A stretch of 64,000 bases of DNA. Source: Rhizobium sp. R711. GTDB taxonomy: Bacteria; Pseudomonadota; Alphaproteobacteria; Rhizobiales; Rhizobiaceae. The position numbers and the translations under genes are program-made. The stretch is from NCBI RefSeq assembly GCF_002211365.1, contig NZ_LOKZ01000001.1, forward strand, positions 868,001 to 932,000. Direction: 5' to 3'. The notes beneath the pieces are model-generated. The model did not search any database. It worked only from the letters and a program-made list of their open reading frames with translations, and was not told the origin of the DNA. Positions 53,017 through 63,159 of this stretch are shown here, in pieces (positions within the stretch are counted from its first letter, which is position 1; each line of letters opens with the position of its first letter).

Positions 53017-54195
53017 ATGACGCTTGATTATAATTCCCTTTTGATGGCGCTTGCTGTCTCGACCACGTGTCTTGCCCTTACGTCGCTGGGCAGTTGGTTT
53101 GTGCGCCGTTCAGAGACCTTTCTTTTAACCTGCACCGTAGGCCTTGTTCTTATCGTCAGTGGCATCGTTGCTTACGGAATGTATGTCGACGATCCGGTGG
53201 TGGTCCTTGCCGTTGTCGCGTTCGCGCTTTTCTATGCCGGCTTTGCAATTATCTGGGCCGCCGGCTGCCAGTTCCGCACGGACAGATTGCGGCTGCGAGC
53301 CACCGTCGCCTGCGCTCTCTTGGCAATGCTCGTTTCTATTCCTCCGCTGCTGATCGGTTATGACGGGCTCGCATTTATCGCCGAGAATGCGGCGATCGCT
53401 GCCATGCTCTTCGCGACTGCCTATCAGTATTGGCGGGCGCGCGAGGAGGCGCCGGCGCCTCTGACCGGAATTACCGCGCTCTATTGCCTGACGGCGATCT
53501 CTTTCGTCCTTTGCGCCGCCGTCCTGATCGCCAATGGAAAGATGGTTTTGGGCGTTGCGCCGAGCAATTGGGCCGAGGATCTCAGCCTCGCGATCTGCAT
53601 TGCGAGCATGACCGGCATCGGTGCCCTGTCGCTGGCGCTTCACCAATGGCGGCTCGCCGCAAGGCACCGTCTGGAAGCCATCACGGATCCGCTGACTGGC
53701 CTCGTGAACCGCCGCGCGCTTTTTGATCGCTATGGGCAGGGTCTGATGCGACCGGCCAGCGCAGTGCTGATCTTCGATCTCGATCATTTCAAGTCCATCA
53801 ACGACACTTTCGGCCACGCAGGTGGTGATCGGGTGCTGAAGGTTTTCGCCGCCGAGCTAGCGGCGAACTGTCGAACTGGGGATACCGCCGCACGTCTTGG
53901 CGGAGAGGAGTTCGCACTGGTGTTGCAAGAGGTTATTCCGGATCGCGCCGAGATAGTGGCCGAACGCATCCGTAAGGCGTTCGCCGGCCGCGAGATCTAC
54001 CTTGAGGACGAGACCCTGAAATGCACGGTCAGCGTCGGCGTCGCGCCCGGGCGCTCCACGCCAGTGGATTTCGACACCATGTTGAGTGTGGCCGACAAGG
54101 CCCTCTATACGGCAAAACGCGCCGGTCGGAACCGGATCGAGGTTGCCGCCCATCTCCATCCTGTGCCGGCAGGCGCCGTCCGCACCGGCTCTTGA
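53017..54195 (+). CDS. Membrane diguanylate cyclase (GGDEF protein)
   Basis: A 392-residue protein. Six hydrophobic segments (about 1-205) form a membrane sensor, followed by a GGDEF domain (about 220-385). The active site is GGEEF and the inhibitory I-site RxxD (RTGD) lies exactly five residues upstream, so c-di-GMP synthesis with product inhibition is expected. There is no EAL domain. It is alone between pyrC and a convergent DUF1772 gene. Confidence 0.9.
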   Translation: MTLDYNSLLMALAVSTTCLALTSLGSWFVRRSETFLLTCTVGLVLIVSGIVAYGMYVDDPVVVLAVVAFALFYAGFAIIWAAGCQFRTDRLRLRATVACALLAMLVSIPPLLIGYDGLAFIAENAAIAAMLFATAYQYWRAREEAPAPLTGITALYCLTAISFVLCAAVLIANGKMVLGVAPSNWAEDLSLAICIASMTGIGALSLALHQWRLAARHRLEAITDPLTGLVNRRALFDRYGQGLMRPASAVLIFDLDHFKSINDTFGHAGGDRVLKVFAAELAANCRTGDTAARLGGEEFALVLQEVIPDRAEIVAERIRKAFAGREIYLEDETLKCTVSVGVAPGRSTPVDFDTMLSVADKALYTAKRAGRNRIEVAAHLHPVPAGAVRTGS

Positions 54196-54259
54196 TTGGA
54201 AAGTGTCGCTCGCCTGGCCTTGAAAGAAGTAACGCTGCCAGCGGGAGTCTCGCCTTCTT

Positions 54260-54748
54260 TCATATCAGCATCAGGGCGCGGACGAAGGCCATAGACGCGA
54301 GCAACGACGCGATCGTCCTTACGTGGTTCCACCATGTCCAATCCTTGAGGTAGGCCGTCCAGAGCGCCGTCGCCTCGGCGCCGCTGCCGCTGACTTTCGC
54401 CAGCGCATCATTCATCGGCACGTTGAAGACGATCGTCGAGAGGAACGACGCAAAGACGTAGAGAGCCGCGCCGGCCAACATCCAGGCGCTGACGCCACCG
54501 CGCCAGTTGAAGAACGCGATGGCACCAATAACAAGGCAGAGAATTGCGGTCGGTACGAAAAGCAACATGAAGGGCGAGCGCACGATCGTGACATTGATGG
54601 AGTTCATCGCCGCGATGCCCTGCTCGGTGGGAATGCGGGCGAACGACGTCATAATGAAGGTTGAGAAGGCGAAGAAGATGCCGGCGACAAGGCCGCTGCC
54701 AATCGCAGCCGCCGCCAGAACGATCCCAAGAACAAGCGTCATTGTCAT
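54260..54748 (-). CDS. DUF1772 (anthrone oxygenase-like) membrane protein
   Basis: A 162-residue protein with four hydrophobic segments (MTLVLGIVLAAAAIGSGLVAGIFFAF, SPFMLLFVPTAILCLVIGAIAFF, SAWMLAGAALYVFASFLSTIVF and a C-terminal segment), typical of the DUF1772 family. ATG 54748 has GGAGGG just upstream and overlaps the stop of the frameshifted NAD(P)-binding gene, so the two were one operon. The function is not established. Confidence 0.85.
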   Translation of the reverse strand: MTMTLVLGIVLAAAAIGSGLVAGIFFAFSTFIMTSFARIPTEQGIAAMNSINVTIVRSPFMLLFVPTAILCLVIGAIAFFNWRGGVSAWMLAGAALYVFASFLSTIVFNVPMNDALAKVSGSGAEATALWTAYLKDWTWWNHVRTIASLLASMAFVRALMLI

Positions 54749-55567
54749 ACCCTCCATGTGCCATTGGCTGCGGTATCGCGCGCATAGTCGCCGAAATCCC
54801 TGGCAGGACGGCCGAGAACTTCTTCGACCACATTTGCAACTTGAGAATTTCTGCCGTCGAGTACCTGCGTGAAGAGTTCCTCAAGCAGGTCGATCAAGCC
54901 GTTTGGCAGGCCGCCGGCGCCAAGTCCCTCTTTGAATTCAGCCATAGAGACCTGTCGATAGGCAATGTCTCTGCCACATGCAGCGGCGATCTCGCCGACC
55001 GCCTCGAAACGTCAGTGAACGGGGGCCGGTTAGGTCGTAGGTCTTGCCGTTATGGCGGTGATCGGTCAGCGCGGCCACTGCCGCATCCGCGATGTCTCCT
55101 GCATCGATGAAGGGTTCTTTTACCGCGCCTGCCGGGAGCGCCAGCTCGCCGGCTGCGACCTGTTCGGCAAAGGCGCCTTCACTGAAATTCTGGCAGAACC
55201 ACGAGGCGCGCAAGATAGTGTAGCCGATGCCGGATGCCTTGAGTGCTTCCTCCGCGTGTTGCGCGCCTTCCTCGCCACGACCCGACAACAGGACGATATG
55301 GGTGAGGCCGCAATCGACCGCCGCGCGGGCGAGCCCACCGATCGCGTCCGCCGCCCATGACACGGCAAGGTCAGGCTGGAAGCTCACATAGGCGCTCCTT
55401 GCGCCGGCGAGCGCCGCTGCCCAGTCGGCCGGCTTCTCCCAGTCGAATGGGCGTGCACTGGAGCGTGAGGCAAAGCGGAAGCTGAGATCTCTCTTCGCCA
55501 GCTGTTCGGCGATGCGGCCACCTGTCTTACCTGCGCCGCCGACGAGAATGATTTCGGAATTCTGCAT
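54745..55567 (-). pseudogene. NAD(P)H-binding (NmrA/SDR-like) protein, frameshifted
   Basis: The frame from ATG 55567 begins IILVGGAGKTGGRIAEQLA (GGxGxxG dinucleotide motif) and runs to SLTF near 55010, then meets an unrelated tail and stop. The proper continuation (EAVGEIAAACGRDIAYRQVSMAEF... to WRV, stop at 54745) lies in another frame. One extra base in the run 55007-55009 would explain it. The whole resembles an atypical SDR/NmrA sensor or quinone reductase of about 270 residues. It may be a recent inactivation or a sequencing error. Confidence 0.8.
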
Positions 55568-55601
55568 GTGAATACTCCTCCCAATAAAACAAGAGAAAGT
55601 C

Positions 55602-55620
55602 TCTCATTTGCAAAATGAGA
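55602..55620. promoter_or_regulatory. Candidate TetR operator
   Basis: TCTCATTT-GCA-AAATGAGA, a perfect eight-base inverted repeat. It lies between the divergent NAD(P)-binding gene (start 55567) and tetR (start 55665), flanked by AAGAGA and CTCTCTT that extend the symmetry imperfectly. Size and position suit a TetR-family operator controlling both genes. Confidence 0.65.
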
Positions 55621-55664
55621 TAAACTCTCTTATTTTCTTCGTCAACCGAAAAATGGAGGGAAGG

Positions 55665-56315
55665 ATGGGCGAAGAGGTTGCCGCCAGGCGCAGAAGGCAG
55701 CTGGAGCCGACCGGCCAGCCGCGCCGGATACCGCAGCAGAAACGCGGCCGCGAGCGTTTCGAGAAGATCCTTTCGGCAGCCCTGGAGCTGATCGAGAAAA
55801 ACGGCAGCGACGCCCTGAAGATGAGCGAGATCGTTGAAAAGGCCGCGTTATCCTTCGGAGCCCTTTACCAATATTTTCCGGACAAGAGCTCGATCATCCG
55901 GACGCTTGCCGAACGCTTCAATGAGCAGGGCAGGGCTTGCGTCGCGGCCGAGCTTGCAACGGTGGCGGACGCTACCACGCTGCGACAGGCGCTCTGCAAT
56001 ATCGCCGACCAATATTACAACTTCTTCCGGCAGGAGCCGGTCATGCGGGACATATGGTTCGCTACACAGGCCGATCGGCTGCTGCAGGAGGTCGATGCCG
56101 AAGACATGGAGTTCCATGCCCAGGCCTTGCTTTCCGTCCTCGCAACGCTGGAGCCGGAGCGGAGCAAGGGCGAACTTGTCGCCATTGCCAGACTTACCAT
56201 GCAGCTGCTGGCTGCCGCCGTACGCTACGCGATCTCACTGGATGATGCGGAGGGACGGGCGGCGATCACTCTCTATCAGCGGATGCTGCCGGCCGATATC
56301 GGCCGGCTGCCGTAA
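55665..56315 (+). CDS. TetR-family transcriptional regulator
   Basis: A 216-residue TetR regulator. The N-terminal helix-turn-helix (about 28-75) is RFEKILSAALELIEKNG... KMSEIVEKAALSFGALYQYFPDKSSII, and the C-terminal helical ligand domain follows. GGAGGG precedes ATG 55665; ATG 55653 is also possible. It is divergent from the NAD(P)-binding/DUF1772 pair, which it probably represses. Confidence 0.88.
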   Translation: MGEEVAARRRRQLEPTGQPRRIPQQKRGRERFEKILSAALELIEKNGSDALKMSEIVEKAALSFGALYQYFPDKSSIIRTLAERFNEQGRACVAAELATVADATTLRQALCNIADQYYNFFRQEPVMRDIWFATQADRLLQEVDAEDMEFHAQALLSVLATLEPERSKGELVAIARLTMQLLAAAVRYAISLDDAEGRAAITLYQRMLPADIGRLP

Positions 56316-56364
56316 TCGCTGGGTCCGCCGATCTTTTTCCTGGTATCGGGTTGGTGCAATTGGC

Positions 56365-57636
56365 TCAGGCGAACAGAAAGCTGCGCGCTGCGAGATAGCC
56401 GATCGCTCCGAGCACCACGGCCACCGCCGATGCCTCGCCGAGCGCCATAGCGTACTCCCGCCGTCCGGCTGTGAAGGCAAGCACCACCTTCGTCACCACG
56501 TTGACCGCGACGGCGATCAGGATGACATCGGCCGCCGTCGCCACGTTGATCGTCGAGCCGACGAGGCGTGCCGTCGAGAGCGTGATTGCATCCACGTCAA
56601 CAAGGCCGGAGATCGCCGCCACGACGAAGAGCGCGGACGGCCCGACATAGTCGATCGCCATCTTCGAGATGAGGCTGATGACGCCGAGTAGCACCGCGAA
56701 GGATATGACTGTGTTGAGCTCGAAGGGGTTTTTTAGGTCGATTTCCGGCGCCTCAGTCGCGGTCTTGGAACGCAACACCGAAAACAGACCGGCCGCCAGG
56801 AAGCCGATCATCGCCGGGACGAGCGCGGAAGCGAGCGGCACCAGCATGCTGAAGGAGAGCGCGCTGGCGATGACGAGAACGCGTGCGAACGAAAGGGCAC
56901 CGGCAATACCTGCCCCTGCCGCAAGGTGTCGTGCACCCTCGGGTGCTTCCGCCGAATAGCGGGCGAAGGAAAGCGTCAACGCGGTCGACGAGACAAGTCC
57001 GCCCGCAGCACCCGCCAGCAGGACACCACGGCCCGTGCCCATCAATCTTATCGCGGCATAGCCGGCGAAGGATAGGGCGGCGATGGTTATCGTCAGGAGC
57101 CAGAGCGAGTAGGGATTGAGCGCCCCCCAGGGATCGAGCGCCTCGTCAGGCAGCAGTGGCAGCGCGATCGCGGTCATTGCAAGCAGTACGAGGGCGGAGC
57201 GGAGTTCCACCCAGGTCAATCCGCGCAGGAAACTATGCAGGCTTTGGCGCGCTGCGAGAATAACAGTCATGGCAACAGCGCCGGCAGCCGCAGTGACAAG
57301 ATCGCCGACCGCAGCAAGTACGCCGAGCGCGAACACCGCAAGCGCCGCAACCGTCGTGGTGATGCTGTAGTCCTTGTCCTCGATCGTCTCCTGCCATTTA
57401 CCGGCGATGTAAAGGAGACCAAGGAGGGCCGCGATCGTGGCAGGTAGAAAGGGCCCGGTCATCGACTGAAGCGTGCCGACGACGCCACCGAGAAAGCCTG
57501 TGAGGCCGAATGTGCGGATGCCGGCCACTCGCCCGCCGGCGCGGATCTCGCGTTCCTGCCACCCCCGTTCGACGCCGACGAGCAGACCAATTGCAAGCGC
57601 AACGCCGAGACGGCGGAAGACTTCGATATGTTCCAT
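56365..57636 (-). CDS. MgtC/SapB-family membrane protein with DUF4010 domain
   Basis: A 423-residue polytopic protein. The MgtC-like N-terminus (MEHIEVFRRLGVALAIGLLVGVERGWQ, then GIRTFGLTGFLGG) covers about 1-150 and a DUF4010 domain (about 180-400) follows. The MgtC core contains the family Arg in GxERGW-type context. The family affects magnesium or acid stress tolerance. ATG 57636 is chosen because the upstream extension has no family character. Confidence 0.85.
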   Translation of the reverse strand: MEHIEVFRRLGVALAIGLLVGVERGWQEREIRAGGRVAGIRTFGLTGFLGGVVGTLQSMTGPFLPATIAALLGLLYIAGKWQETIEDKDYSITTTVAALAVFALGVLAAVGDLVTAAAGAVAMTVILAARQSLHSFLRGLTWVELRSALVLLAMTAIALPLLPDEALDPWGALNPYSLWLLTITIAALSFAGYAAIRLMGTGRGVLLAGAAGGLVSSTALTLSFARYSAEAPEGARHLAAGAGIAGALSFARVLVIASALSFSMLVPLASALVPAMIGFLAAGLFSVLRSKTATEAPEIDLKNPFELNTVISFAVLLGVISLISKMAIDYVGPSALFVVAAISGLVDVDAITLSTARLVGSTINVATAADVILIAVAVNVVTKVVLAFTAGRREYAMALGEASAVAVVLGAIGYLAARSFLFA

Positions 57637-57844
57637 GCAGTGCACGATATCGCCACTGCGCCGCCAAGCAAGCGCAAATAGCTGAAAGTATTGGCGCATC
57701 AGCGGCGCGCGAGCCGCAGCGCTTCCCTTGTTATCACCGGATCCGGCCGGCACGGACGCTTTCTGCCCCCGCGAGCGCTCGCCGTTCTGGAAACTTGCAG
57801 CGCTTGCTGCTATTGCCCCATAAACTTGACCAAAGGAGAGAGCG

Positions 57845-58534
57845 ATGATCCAGACGACATTCACCGACCGCGCCGTGATGGCGGAACTCGTGGCGAAGAT
57901 GCTCTGGGAGATCAAGGCGGTGCACTTCAATGCCGCCCAGCCTTATAAGTTCGCTTCCGGCATGGCGAGCCCGGTCTACATCGACTGCCGCAAGCTGCTC
58001 TCCTTCCCGCGTGTCCGCTCGACCGTGATGGATTTTGCCGCCAGCGTCGTGCTCCGCGAAGCCGGTTTCGAGCAGTTCGATTGCATTGCCGGTGGCGAGA
58101 CCGCGGGCATCCCGTTTGCAGCACTGCTCGCCGATCGCCTCAGCCTGCCGATGATCTATGTCCGCAAGCAACCGAAGGGTCATGGACGCAACGCGCAGAT
58201 CGAAGGCAACATGCCGGAGGGCTCGCGCGTCCTCGTCATCGAGGACCTGACGACGGCTGGCGGCAGCATGTTCAAGTTCATCGATGCCGTCCGGACTGCC
58301 GGCGGCGTGGTCGATCATGGTATCGCACTGTTTTATTACGGCATTTTCGACGGAGGCGCGCTGCGCTTTGCCGATGGCAAGGTGAAGCTGCACTACATCG
58401 CAACCTGGCGCGATGTGCTCGCCGTTGCCAAAGTGCAGAAGCTGTTCGACGAAAAGACCTTGAGCGAAGTCGAGGCCTTCCTCGATGCGCCGCTCGCCTG
58501 GTCCGGACGCAACGGCGGCATTTCATCACTTTGA
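57845..58534 (+). CDS. pyrE: Orotate phosphoribosyltransferase
   Basis: A 229-residue phosphoribosyltransferase making OMP from orotate and PRPP. The PRPP loop is [13 protein letters not shown], and [16 protein letters not shown] and [17 protein letters not shown] (flexible catalytic loop) are present. GAGAGAGCG precedes ATG 57845. It is transcribed in the same direction as the fructokinase gene 90 bases on, as in other rhizobia. Confidence 0.95.
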   Translation: MIQTTFTDRAVMAELVAKMLWEIKAVHFNAAQPYKFASGMASPVYIDCRKLLSFPRVRSTVMDFAASVVLREAGFEQFDCIAGGETAGIPFAALLADRLSLPMIYVRKQPKGHGRNAQIEGNMPEGSRVLVIEDLTTAGGSMFKFIDAVRTAGGVVDHGIALFYYGIFDGGALRFADGKVKLHYIATWRDVLAVAKVQKLFDEKTLSEVEAFLDAPLAWSGRNGGISSL

Positions 58535-58624
58535 ATGAAGAATTGCATCGCGGCGCTTTGCTTTTGCCATGAAATTATCTAATCGATTTGAACATCGATG
58601 GATCGTAATGCTTGGGAGGCCGGA

Positions 58625-59551
58625 ATGATTTTGTGCTGTGGTGAAGCGCTGATTGACATGCTGCCGCGGGAGACGACTCTCGGCGAGAAGGGCTTTGCCC
58701 CATACGCCGGAGGGGCGATCTTCAACACGGCGATCGCGCTCGGACGCCTCGGCATTCCGACGGCCTTCTTCACCGGCCTTGCCGATGACATGATGGGCGA
58801 AATCCTGCGCGATACATTGAAGGCGAGCAATGTCGATTTCAGCCTCTGCGCGATCGCGCCTCGTCCGTGCACACTCGCCTTCGTAAAGCTGGTCAACGGT
58901 CAGGCGACCTATGCCTTCTATGATGAAGGCACGGCGGGTCGCATGATCACCACCGACGATCTGCCCGTTCTCGGCGACGATTGCGAGGCGCTGCATTTCG
59001 GCGCGATCAGCCTCATCCCGAGCCCTTGCGGCGAGACTTATGAGGCGCTGCTCGACCGCGAGTGCGACAAGCGGGTGATTTCGCTGGATCCCAACATCCG
59101 CCCCGGCTTCATCAAGAACAAGGAAGCCCACATGGCGCGCATCAAGCGCATGGCGTCGAAGTCCGACATCCTGAAGTTCTCCGACGAGGACCTGGAGTGG
59201 TTCGGCCTCGAGGGCAGTCATGACGACCTGGCGGCCTACTGGCTGAAGCAGGGCGCCAAGCTCGTCGTCATCACCAAGGGTGCCGAAGGCGCGTCGGGTT
59301 ACACCAACGAGCGCAAGGTGACCGTCCCGAGCGAGCGCGTCACCGTCGTCGACACCGTCGGCGCAGGCGACACCTTCGATGCCGGCGTGCTTGCCTCGCT
59401 GAAGATCGACGACCTCCTCACCAAGGAAAAAGTAGCGTCGCTCAGCGAAAAGGCGCTGCAGAACGCGCTTTCGCTTGGCGCGACGGCGGCTGCCGTCACG
59501 GTCTCGCGCGCCGGCGCCAATCCGCCCTGGGCGAAGGAAATCGGCCTCTGA
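58625..59551 (+). CDS. frk: Fructokinase (PfkB family)
   Basis: A 308-residue PfkB kinase. MILCCGEALIDMLP starts the protein, YAGGAIFNTAIALGRLG is the sugar-binding N-terminal motif, and VVDTVGAGDTFDAGVLASL holds the catalytic Asp. Fructokinase is the best match among PfkB types (fructose to fructose 6-phosphate). GGGAGG precedes ATG 58625. It lies 7 kb from frcBCAK and is about 3.5 kb from pgi, giving a fructose route in this segment. Confidence 0.88.
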   Translation: MILCCGEALIDMLPRETTLGEKGFAPYAGGAIFNTAIALGRLGIPTAFFTGLADDMMGEILRDTLKASNVDFSLCAIAPRPCTLAFVKLVNGQATYAFYDEGTAGRMITTDDLPVLGDDCEALHFGAISLIPSPCGETYEALLDRECDKRVISLDPNIRPGFIKNKEAHMARIKRMASKSDILKFSDEDLEWFGLEGSHDDLAAYWLKQGAKLVVITKGAEGASGYTNERKVTVPSERVTVVDTVGAGDTFDAGVLASLKIDDLLTKEKVASLSEKALQNALSLGATAAAVTVSRAGANPPWAKEIGL

Positions 59552-59559
59552 GACGAGGC

Positions 59560-60360
59560 CTATAACCGATCGAGAAAGGCGAGCACTTCGCGGTTGAAGT
59601 GCTCGGGCCGCTGCAGCGGCGCGAAATGGCTGACCTCCGGAAGGAGGATCAGTTCGGCATCGGGAATGCTGCGCGCCAGATAATCAGCATGCTCGCGCTT
59701 GATGAACTCGTCACTTTCTCCGAGCACGATCGCGACCGGCACCTTGATGCCGGCGAGATCCGCGGCCGCGTAGTTCGGTTCGCTTGCCATCATCTTTGAC
59801 ACGTCGGCCACGAAGCTATCGAAGGCGTCAGGCGTGGCGGACAGCGCTTGATAATCCTTGCGATGGCGGCGGAAGCAACGATCAATCACCGGTGTCGGCC
59901 TGAATTCAAGCGTGCCGCTCGGATCCATGTTGCAGGCGAAGAAGAACACACCGGAGACGCGCTCCGGCCGCTTGTCGGCGAGGATCAACGATGTGCAGGC
60001 ACCGTCGCTCCAGCCGACGAGGGCAGCTTCTTCTAGCTCCAGCCGATCCATCACGGTGAGCACGTCTTCCGCCATCTGGGCATAGTGAAAGGGACGTGTG
60101 TCGCGCGTGCTGCGGCCATGCCCTCGACTGTCGATGACGACGACCTGCCGGCCCGCGGCAATCAATGCCGGCACCTGATTGCCCCAGTTTCCGGCGTTGC
60201 CGAGCCCGCCATGCAGCAGGATCACGGTCGGCCCGGAGCCGTAGGTCGCATACCAGATGCGGGCCCCATCATTCTCGACGAAACCCTCATCCTTGGGTGT
60301 CGGCAGCGCCGCCGCACCATATGCCTCGAAATTTACAAGCTCGTCATCCGTTACGTGCAT
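59560..60360 (-). CDS. Alpha/beta hydrolase
   Basis: A 266-residue alpha/beta hydrolase. The oxyanion motif LLHGGLGNAG, nucleophile Ser in VGWSDGAC, acid Asp in VLGESDEF and catalytic His in LPEVSHFAPL form a full triad. No membrane segments or signal peptide. GGGAGAG precedes ATG 60360. The substrate is unknown. It is convergent with frk; the stops are nine bases apart. Confidence 0.85.
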   Translation of the reverse strand: MHVTDDELVNFEAYGAAALPTPKDEGFVENDGARIWYATYGSGPTVILLHGGLGNAGNWGNQVPALIAAGRQVVVIDSRGHGRSTRDTRPFHYAQMAEDVLTVMDRLELEEAALVGWSDGACTSLILADKRPERVSGVFFFACNMDPSGTLEFRPTPVIDRCFRRHRKDYQALSATPDAFDSFVADVSKMMASEPNYAAADLAGIKVPVAIVLGESDEFIKREHADYLARSIPDAELILLPEVSHFAPLQRPEHFNREVLAFLDRL

Positions 60361-60572
60361 TCAATCTCTCCCGAAACCGCATATAAGAACGCGTTGTGAG
60401 GTCGAATTTCGACACTGGTCATGAAAAAAATTGACCGCAAGCGCCGACACCGCTGCTTCCTCGACCGAGTAACCTCTGTCGCTGCGACGTCAATGCTGCT
60501 TGAGGTCCTCAGCGACCGTTCTAGCTGCAGTAGCACGGCGCTTCCCACCCCGGGGCATCAGCCCTTGAGCCA

Positions 60573-61379
60573 TCAGCCGCCCGGTCGCGTGCTGGCGAAG
60601 AGAATATGCGGACCGGCGCCACTATCTGGGGCATTCGCCGGAGCGTCGAAATAACGCCGCGCGGTCGCATTGGGGCCAAGATCCTCTATGTGGCCGAAGC
60701 CCATCGCCGTCAGTTCGGCTGTAAGCTCTGCGGGGTCGAGGAGCGTTATCCACGGCTCCCCGGCCTCAGCCACCCGGGCTGCCATGACAGCGGCACGTGC
60801 GCGCCTTTCCGGTTCATAATTTTCCAGCGGCTCCGAATAGTCGAGAACGATGCCAGCCTCGGCGGAGCCGGCAACGAAGCGGAGCAGCGAAAAGACCGTT
60901 TGTTGCTCGAGATAAGGTACCACGCCGAGCCAGATATAAAGCGCCGCCTCGTCCTTACGGAAGCCATTTGCCGAGAGACGTTCCGCCAGGTCGTCACCTT
61001 CGAAATCAACAGGCACGAAAGCCAGTTCGGAAGACCGCGCAATCCCCGTGGCGACAAGCCGCTCCCGCTTCCACGCCTGGGTTGCCGGATGGTCGACCTC
61101 GAAGACTTTCAGGCCGATGTCGCGATAGGGGTTGCGCAGGCCACGCTCGGCTTCTCTTGCGATGCAATCGTCCGCAAAGCGGCTGCGCGCCGCCAGGAAC
61201 AGCCGGAAAGGCCTCGTGCTGGGATCGCGGGCTCGCTCGTCCGCTGCTGCTACGGCCTTCGCGTCAAGGATCACCCGGGCATAGGGATCCTTGAAGACGG
61301 AGGCATTATCGACGATCTGATGGGCGGCACGGGAACCCGCCACCATGCGAGCGGTCCGGCTCGGTTCCCTGCCTTCCAT
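60573..61379 (-). CDS. SAM-dependent methyltransferase (TIGR00027/leucine carboxyl methyltransferase-like)
   Basis: A 268-residue class I methyltransferase of the TIGR00027/PPM1-like family: FLAARSRFADDCIAREAERG near the N-terminus, VFEVDHPATQAWKRERL carrying the D/E-x-D SAM-binding acid and a YIWLGVVPYLEQQTVFSLLRFVA helix. It starts 15 bases downstream of pgi on the same strand, so it is probably cotranscribed. The substrate is unknown. Confidence 0.85.
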   Translation of the reverse strand: MEGREPSRTARMVAGSRAAHQIVDNASVFKDPYARVILDAKAVAAADERARDPSTRPFRLFLAARSRFADDCIAREAERGLRNPYRDIGLKVFEVDHPATQAWKRERLVATGIARSSELAFVPVDFEGDDLAERLSANGFRKDEAALYIWLGVVPYLEQQTVFSLLRFVAGSAEAGIVLDYSEPLENYEPERRARAAVMAARVAEAGEPWITLLDPAELTAELTAMGFGHIEDLGPNATARRYFDAPANAPDSGAGPHILFASTRPGG

Positions 61380-61394
61380 AGCGCCGTCCCGATG

Positions 61395-63020
61395 TTATTT
61401 CGCGAGCTTCGCCAGCGCCGCCACCAGACCCTGCGTCGAAGAATCGTGGCCCGCAGCGCTTTCCTTGCCTTCGACGACGGGCAGCAGGCCGGTCGCCAAT
61501 TCCTTGCCGAGCTCGACGCCCCACTGGTCGAAAGAGTTGATGCGGAACAGCACGCCTTCAACGAAAACGCGGTGCTCATAGAGCGCGATCAGGCGACCGA
61601 GCGCATAGGGCGTCAGCTTGTCGTAGACGAAGGTGATCGAGGGGCGATTGCCGGTGAAAACGCGGTGCGGTGCGATGAAATCGGCTTGTCCGTCGTCCAT
61701 GCCCTTGTCGGTCAGCTGCTTCTTTGCCTCTTCGAAAGTACGGCCCTTCATCAGCGCTTCGGACTGCGCGAGCACATTCGATATCAGAAGCTCGTGCTGA
61801 TGGCGCAGTTGCGCCTCGAAGGCATTGGCAGCGATCATGAATTCGGCCGGAATGATGCTCGTGCCCTGGTGGATCAACTGGTAGAAGGCGTGCTGGCCGT
61901 TGGTGCCCGGTTCGCCCCAGACGACAGGACCGGAATTGCCCTCGACAGGCGTGCCGTCGATCGTCACGCCCTTGCCGTTCGATTCCATGTCGAGCTGCTG
62001 CAGATAGGCCGGGAAACGCGACAGTCGCTGGTCGTAGGGCAGGATCGCACGGGTCGGATAGCCGAGTACATTGCGATGATAGAAGCCGATCAGGCCGAGG
62101 AGCATTGGGAGGTTCTTGGTGATCGGGGCCGTGCGGAAGTGATTGTCGACGGCATGGGCGCCCTCGAGAAATTTGATGAAATTCTCCGGTCCGATCGCGA
62201 TCATGATCGGCAGGCCGATCGCCGACCAGAGCGAATAGCGGCCACCGACCCAATCCCAGAAGCCGAAGACGCGTTCGCTCCCGATGCCGAAGGCCGCGAC
62301 CTTGTCGAGCGCGGTCGAAACGGCGGCGAAATGATGCTGGACGGCGGCCTCGCCGAGCGCGTCGGCAATGAACTTGCGCGCCGTCTGCGCATTCGTCATC
62401 GTCTCCACCGTCGTGAAGGTCTTGGAGGCGACGATGAAGAGCGTCGTCTCAGGCTGAACGAGCTTCAGCGTATCGGCGATATGGGCGCCGTCGATGTTGG
62501 AGACGAAGTGTGCGCGCGGGCCGTCGTGGAAGGGCGCCAACGCCAGCGTTGCCATGACGGGGCCGAGGTCGGAGCCGCCGATGCCGATGTTGATGACGTC
62601 GGTGATCGCCTTGCCGGTCGCCCCCTTGAGGCTGCCGGAACGGATGCCGTCGGCGAATTTGCCCATGGCGGCAAGCACGGCGTTGACATCGGGCATGACA
62701 TCTTTGCCGTCAACCAGCACCGGTATATTCGAGCGGTTGCGCAGCGCCGTGTGCAGAACGGCACGGTTTTCGGTGAAGTTGATCGCCTTGCCGGCGAACA
62801 TCTCGTCACGCTTGGCTTCGACGCCGCCCGTTTCCGCGAGCTTGACCAGGAGAGCCAGGATCTCGTCGTTAACCGCCGTCTTGGAATAGTCCATCAGGAG
62901 GTCGTCAAGCGACACGCTGAAGCGCGAGAAACGCTGCGGATCGGCGGCAAAGGCGGCGCGCAGGTCGGTTGCCTTGGTGGCGGCCGCAGTGCTCTTCAAT
63001 TGTTCGACGATGGCATTCAT
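61395..63020 (-). CDS. pgi: Glucose-6-phosphate isomerase
   Basis: A 541-residue phosphoglucose isomerase. The family signatures [35 protein letters not shown] and [12 protein letters not shown] are all seen. It interconverts glucose 6-phosphate and fructose 6-phosphate in the cytoplasm and would take the product of the nearby fructokinase. GGAGG precedes ATG 63020. A methyltransferase gene follows within 15 bases. Confidence 0.97.
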   Translation of the reverse strand: MNAIVEQLKSTAAATKATDLRAAFAADPQRFSRFSVSLDDLLMDYSKTAVNDEILALLVKLAETGGVEAKRDEMFAGKAINFTENRAVLHTALRNRSNIPVLVDGKDVMPDVNAVLAAMGKFADGIRSGSLKGATGKAITDVINIGIGGSDLGPVMATLALAPFHDGPRAHFVSNIDGAHIADTLKLVQPETTLFIVASKTFTTVETMTNAQTARKFIADALGEAAVQHHFAAVSTALDKVAAFGIGSERVFGFWDWVGGRYSLWSAIGLPIMIAIGPENFIKFLEGAHAVDNHFRTAPITKNLPMLLGLIGFYHRNVLGYPTRAILPYDQRLSRFPAYLQQLDMESNGKGVTIDGTPVEGNSGPVVWGEPGTNGQHAFYQLIHQGTSIIPAEFMIAANAFEAQLRHQHELLISNVLAQSEALMKGRTFEEAKKQLTDKGMDDGQADFIAPHRVFTGNRPSITFVYDKLTPYALGRLIALYEHRVFVEGVLFRINSFDQWGVELGKELATGLLPVVEGKESAAGHDSSTQGLVAALAKLAK

Positions 63021-63105
63021 GGGAGGCTCCTTTGCAGGGCGAGAGGGTCGCGGAAACTATTCGCTTTGTAGGGCGCAAATCAAGTTCGGCGACCTCTCGA
63101 GATGC

Positions 63106-63135
63106 AAAAAAGCCACCCGCGCAAAACGGATGGCT
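63106..63135 (-). terminator. Terminator after the AMP-binding enzyme gene (minus strand)
   Basis: On the minus strand AGCCATCCG...CGGGTGGCT (one mismatch, seven-base loop) is followed by TTTTTT, 25 bases past the stop at 63160. It separates this gene from pgi. Confidence 0.8.
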
Positions 63136-63159
63136 CATAATTTCACGCAACCGTCAAAC

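Noticed and set aside
60361..60572. Short ORFs on both strands between the hydrolase and methyltransferase genes
   Set aside because: Low-complexity translations with no ribosome-binding site; nothing supportable in this 212-base gap.
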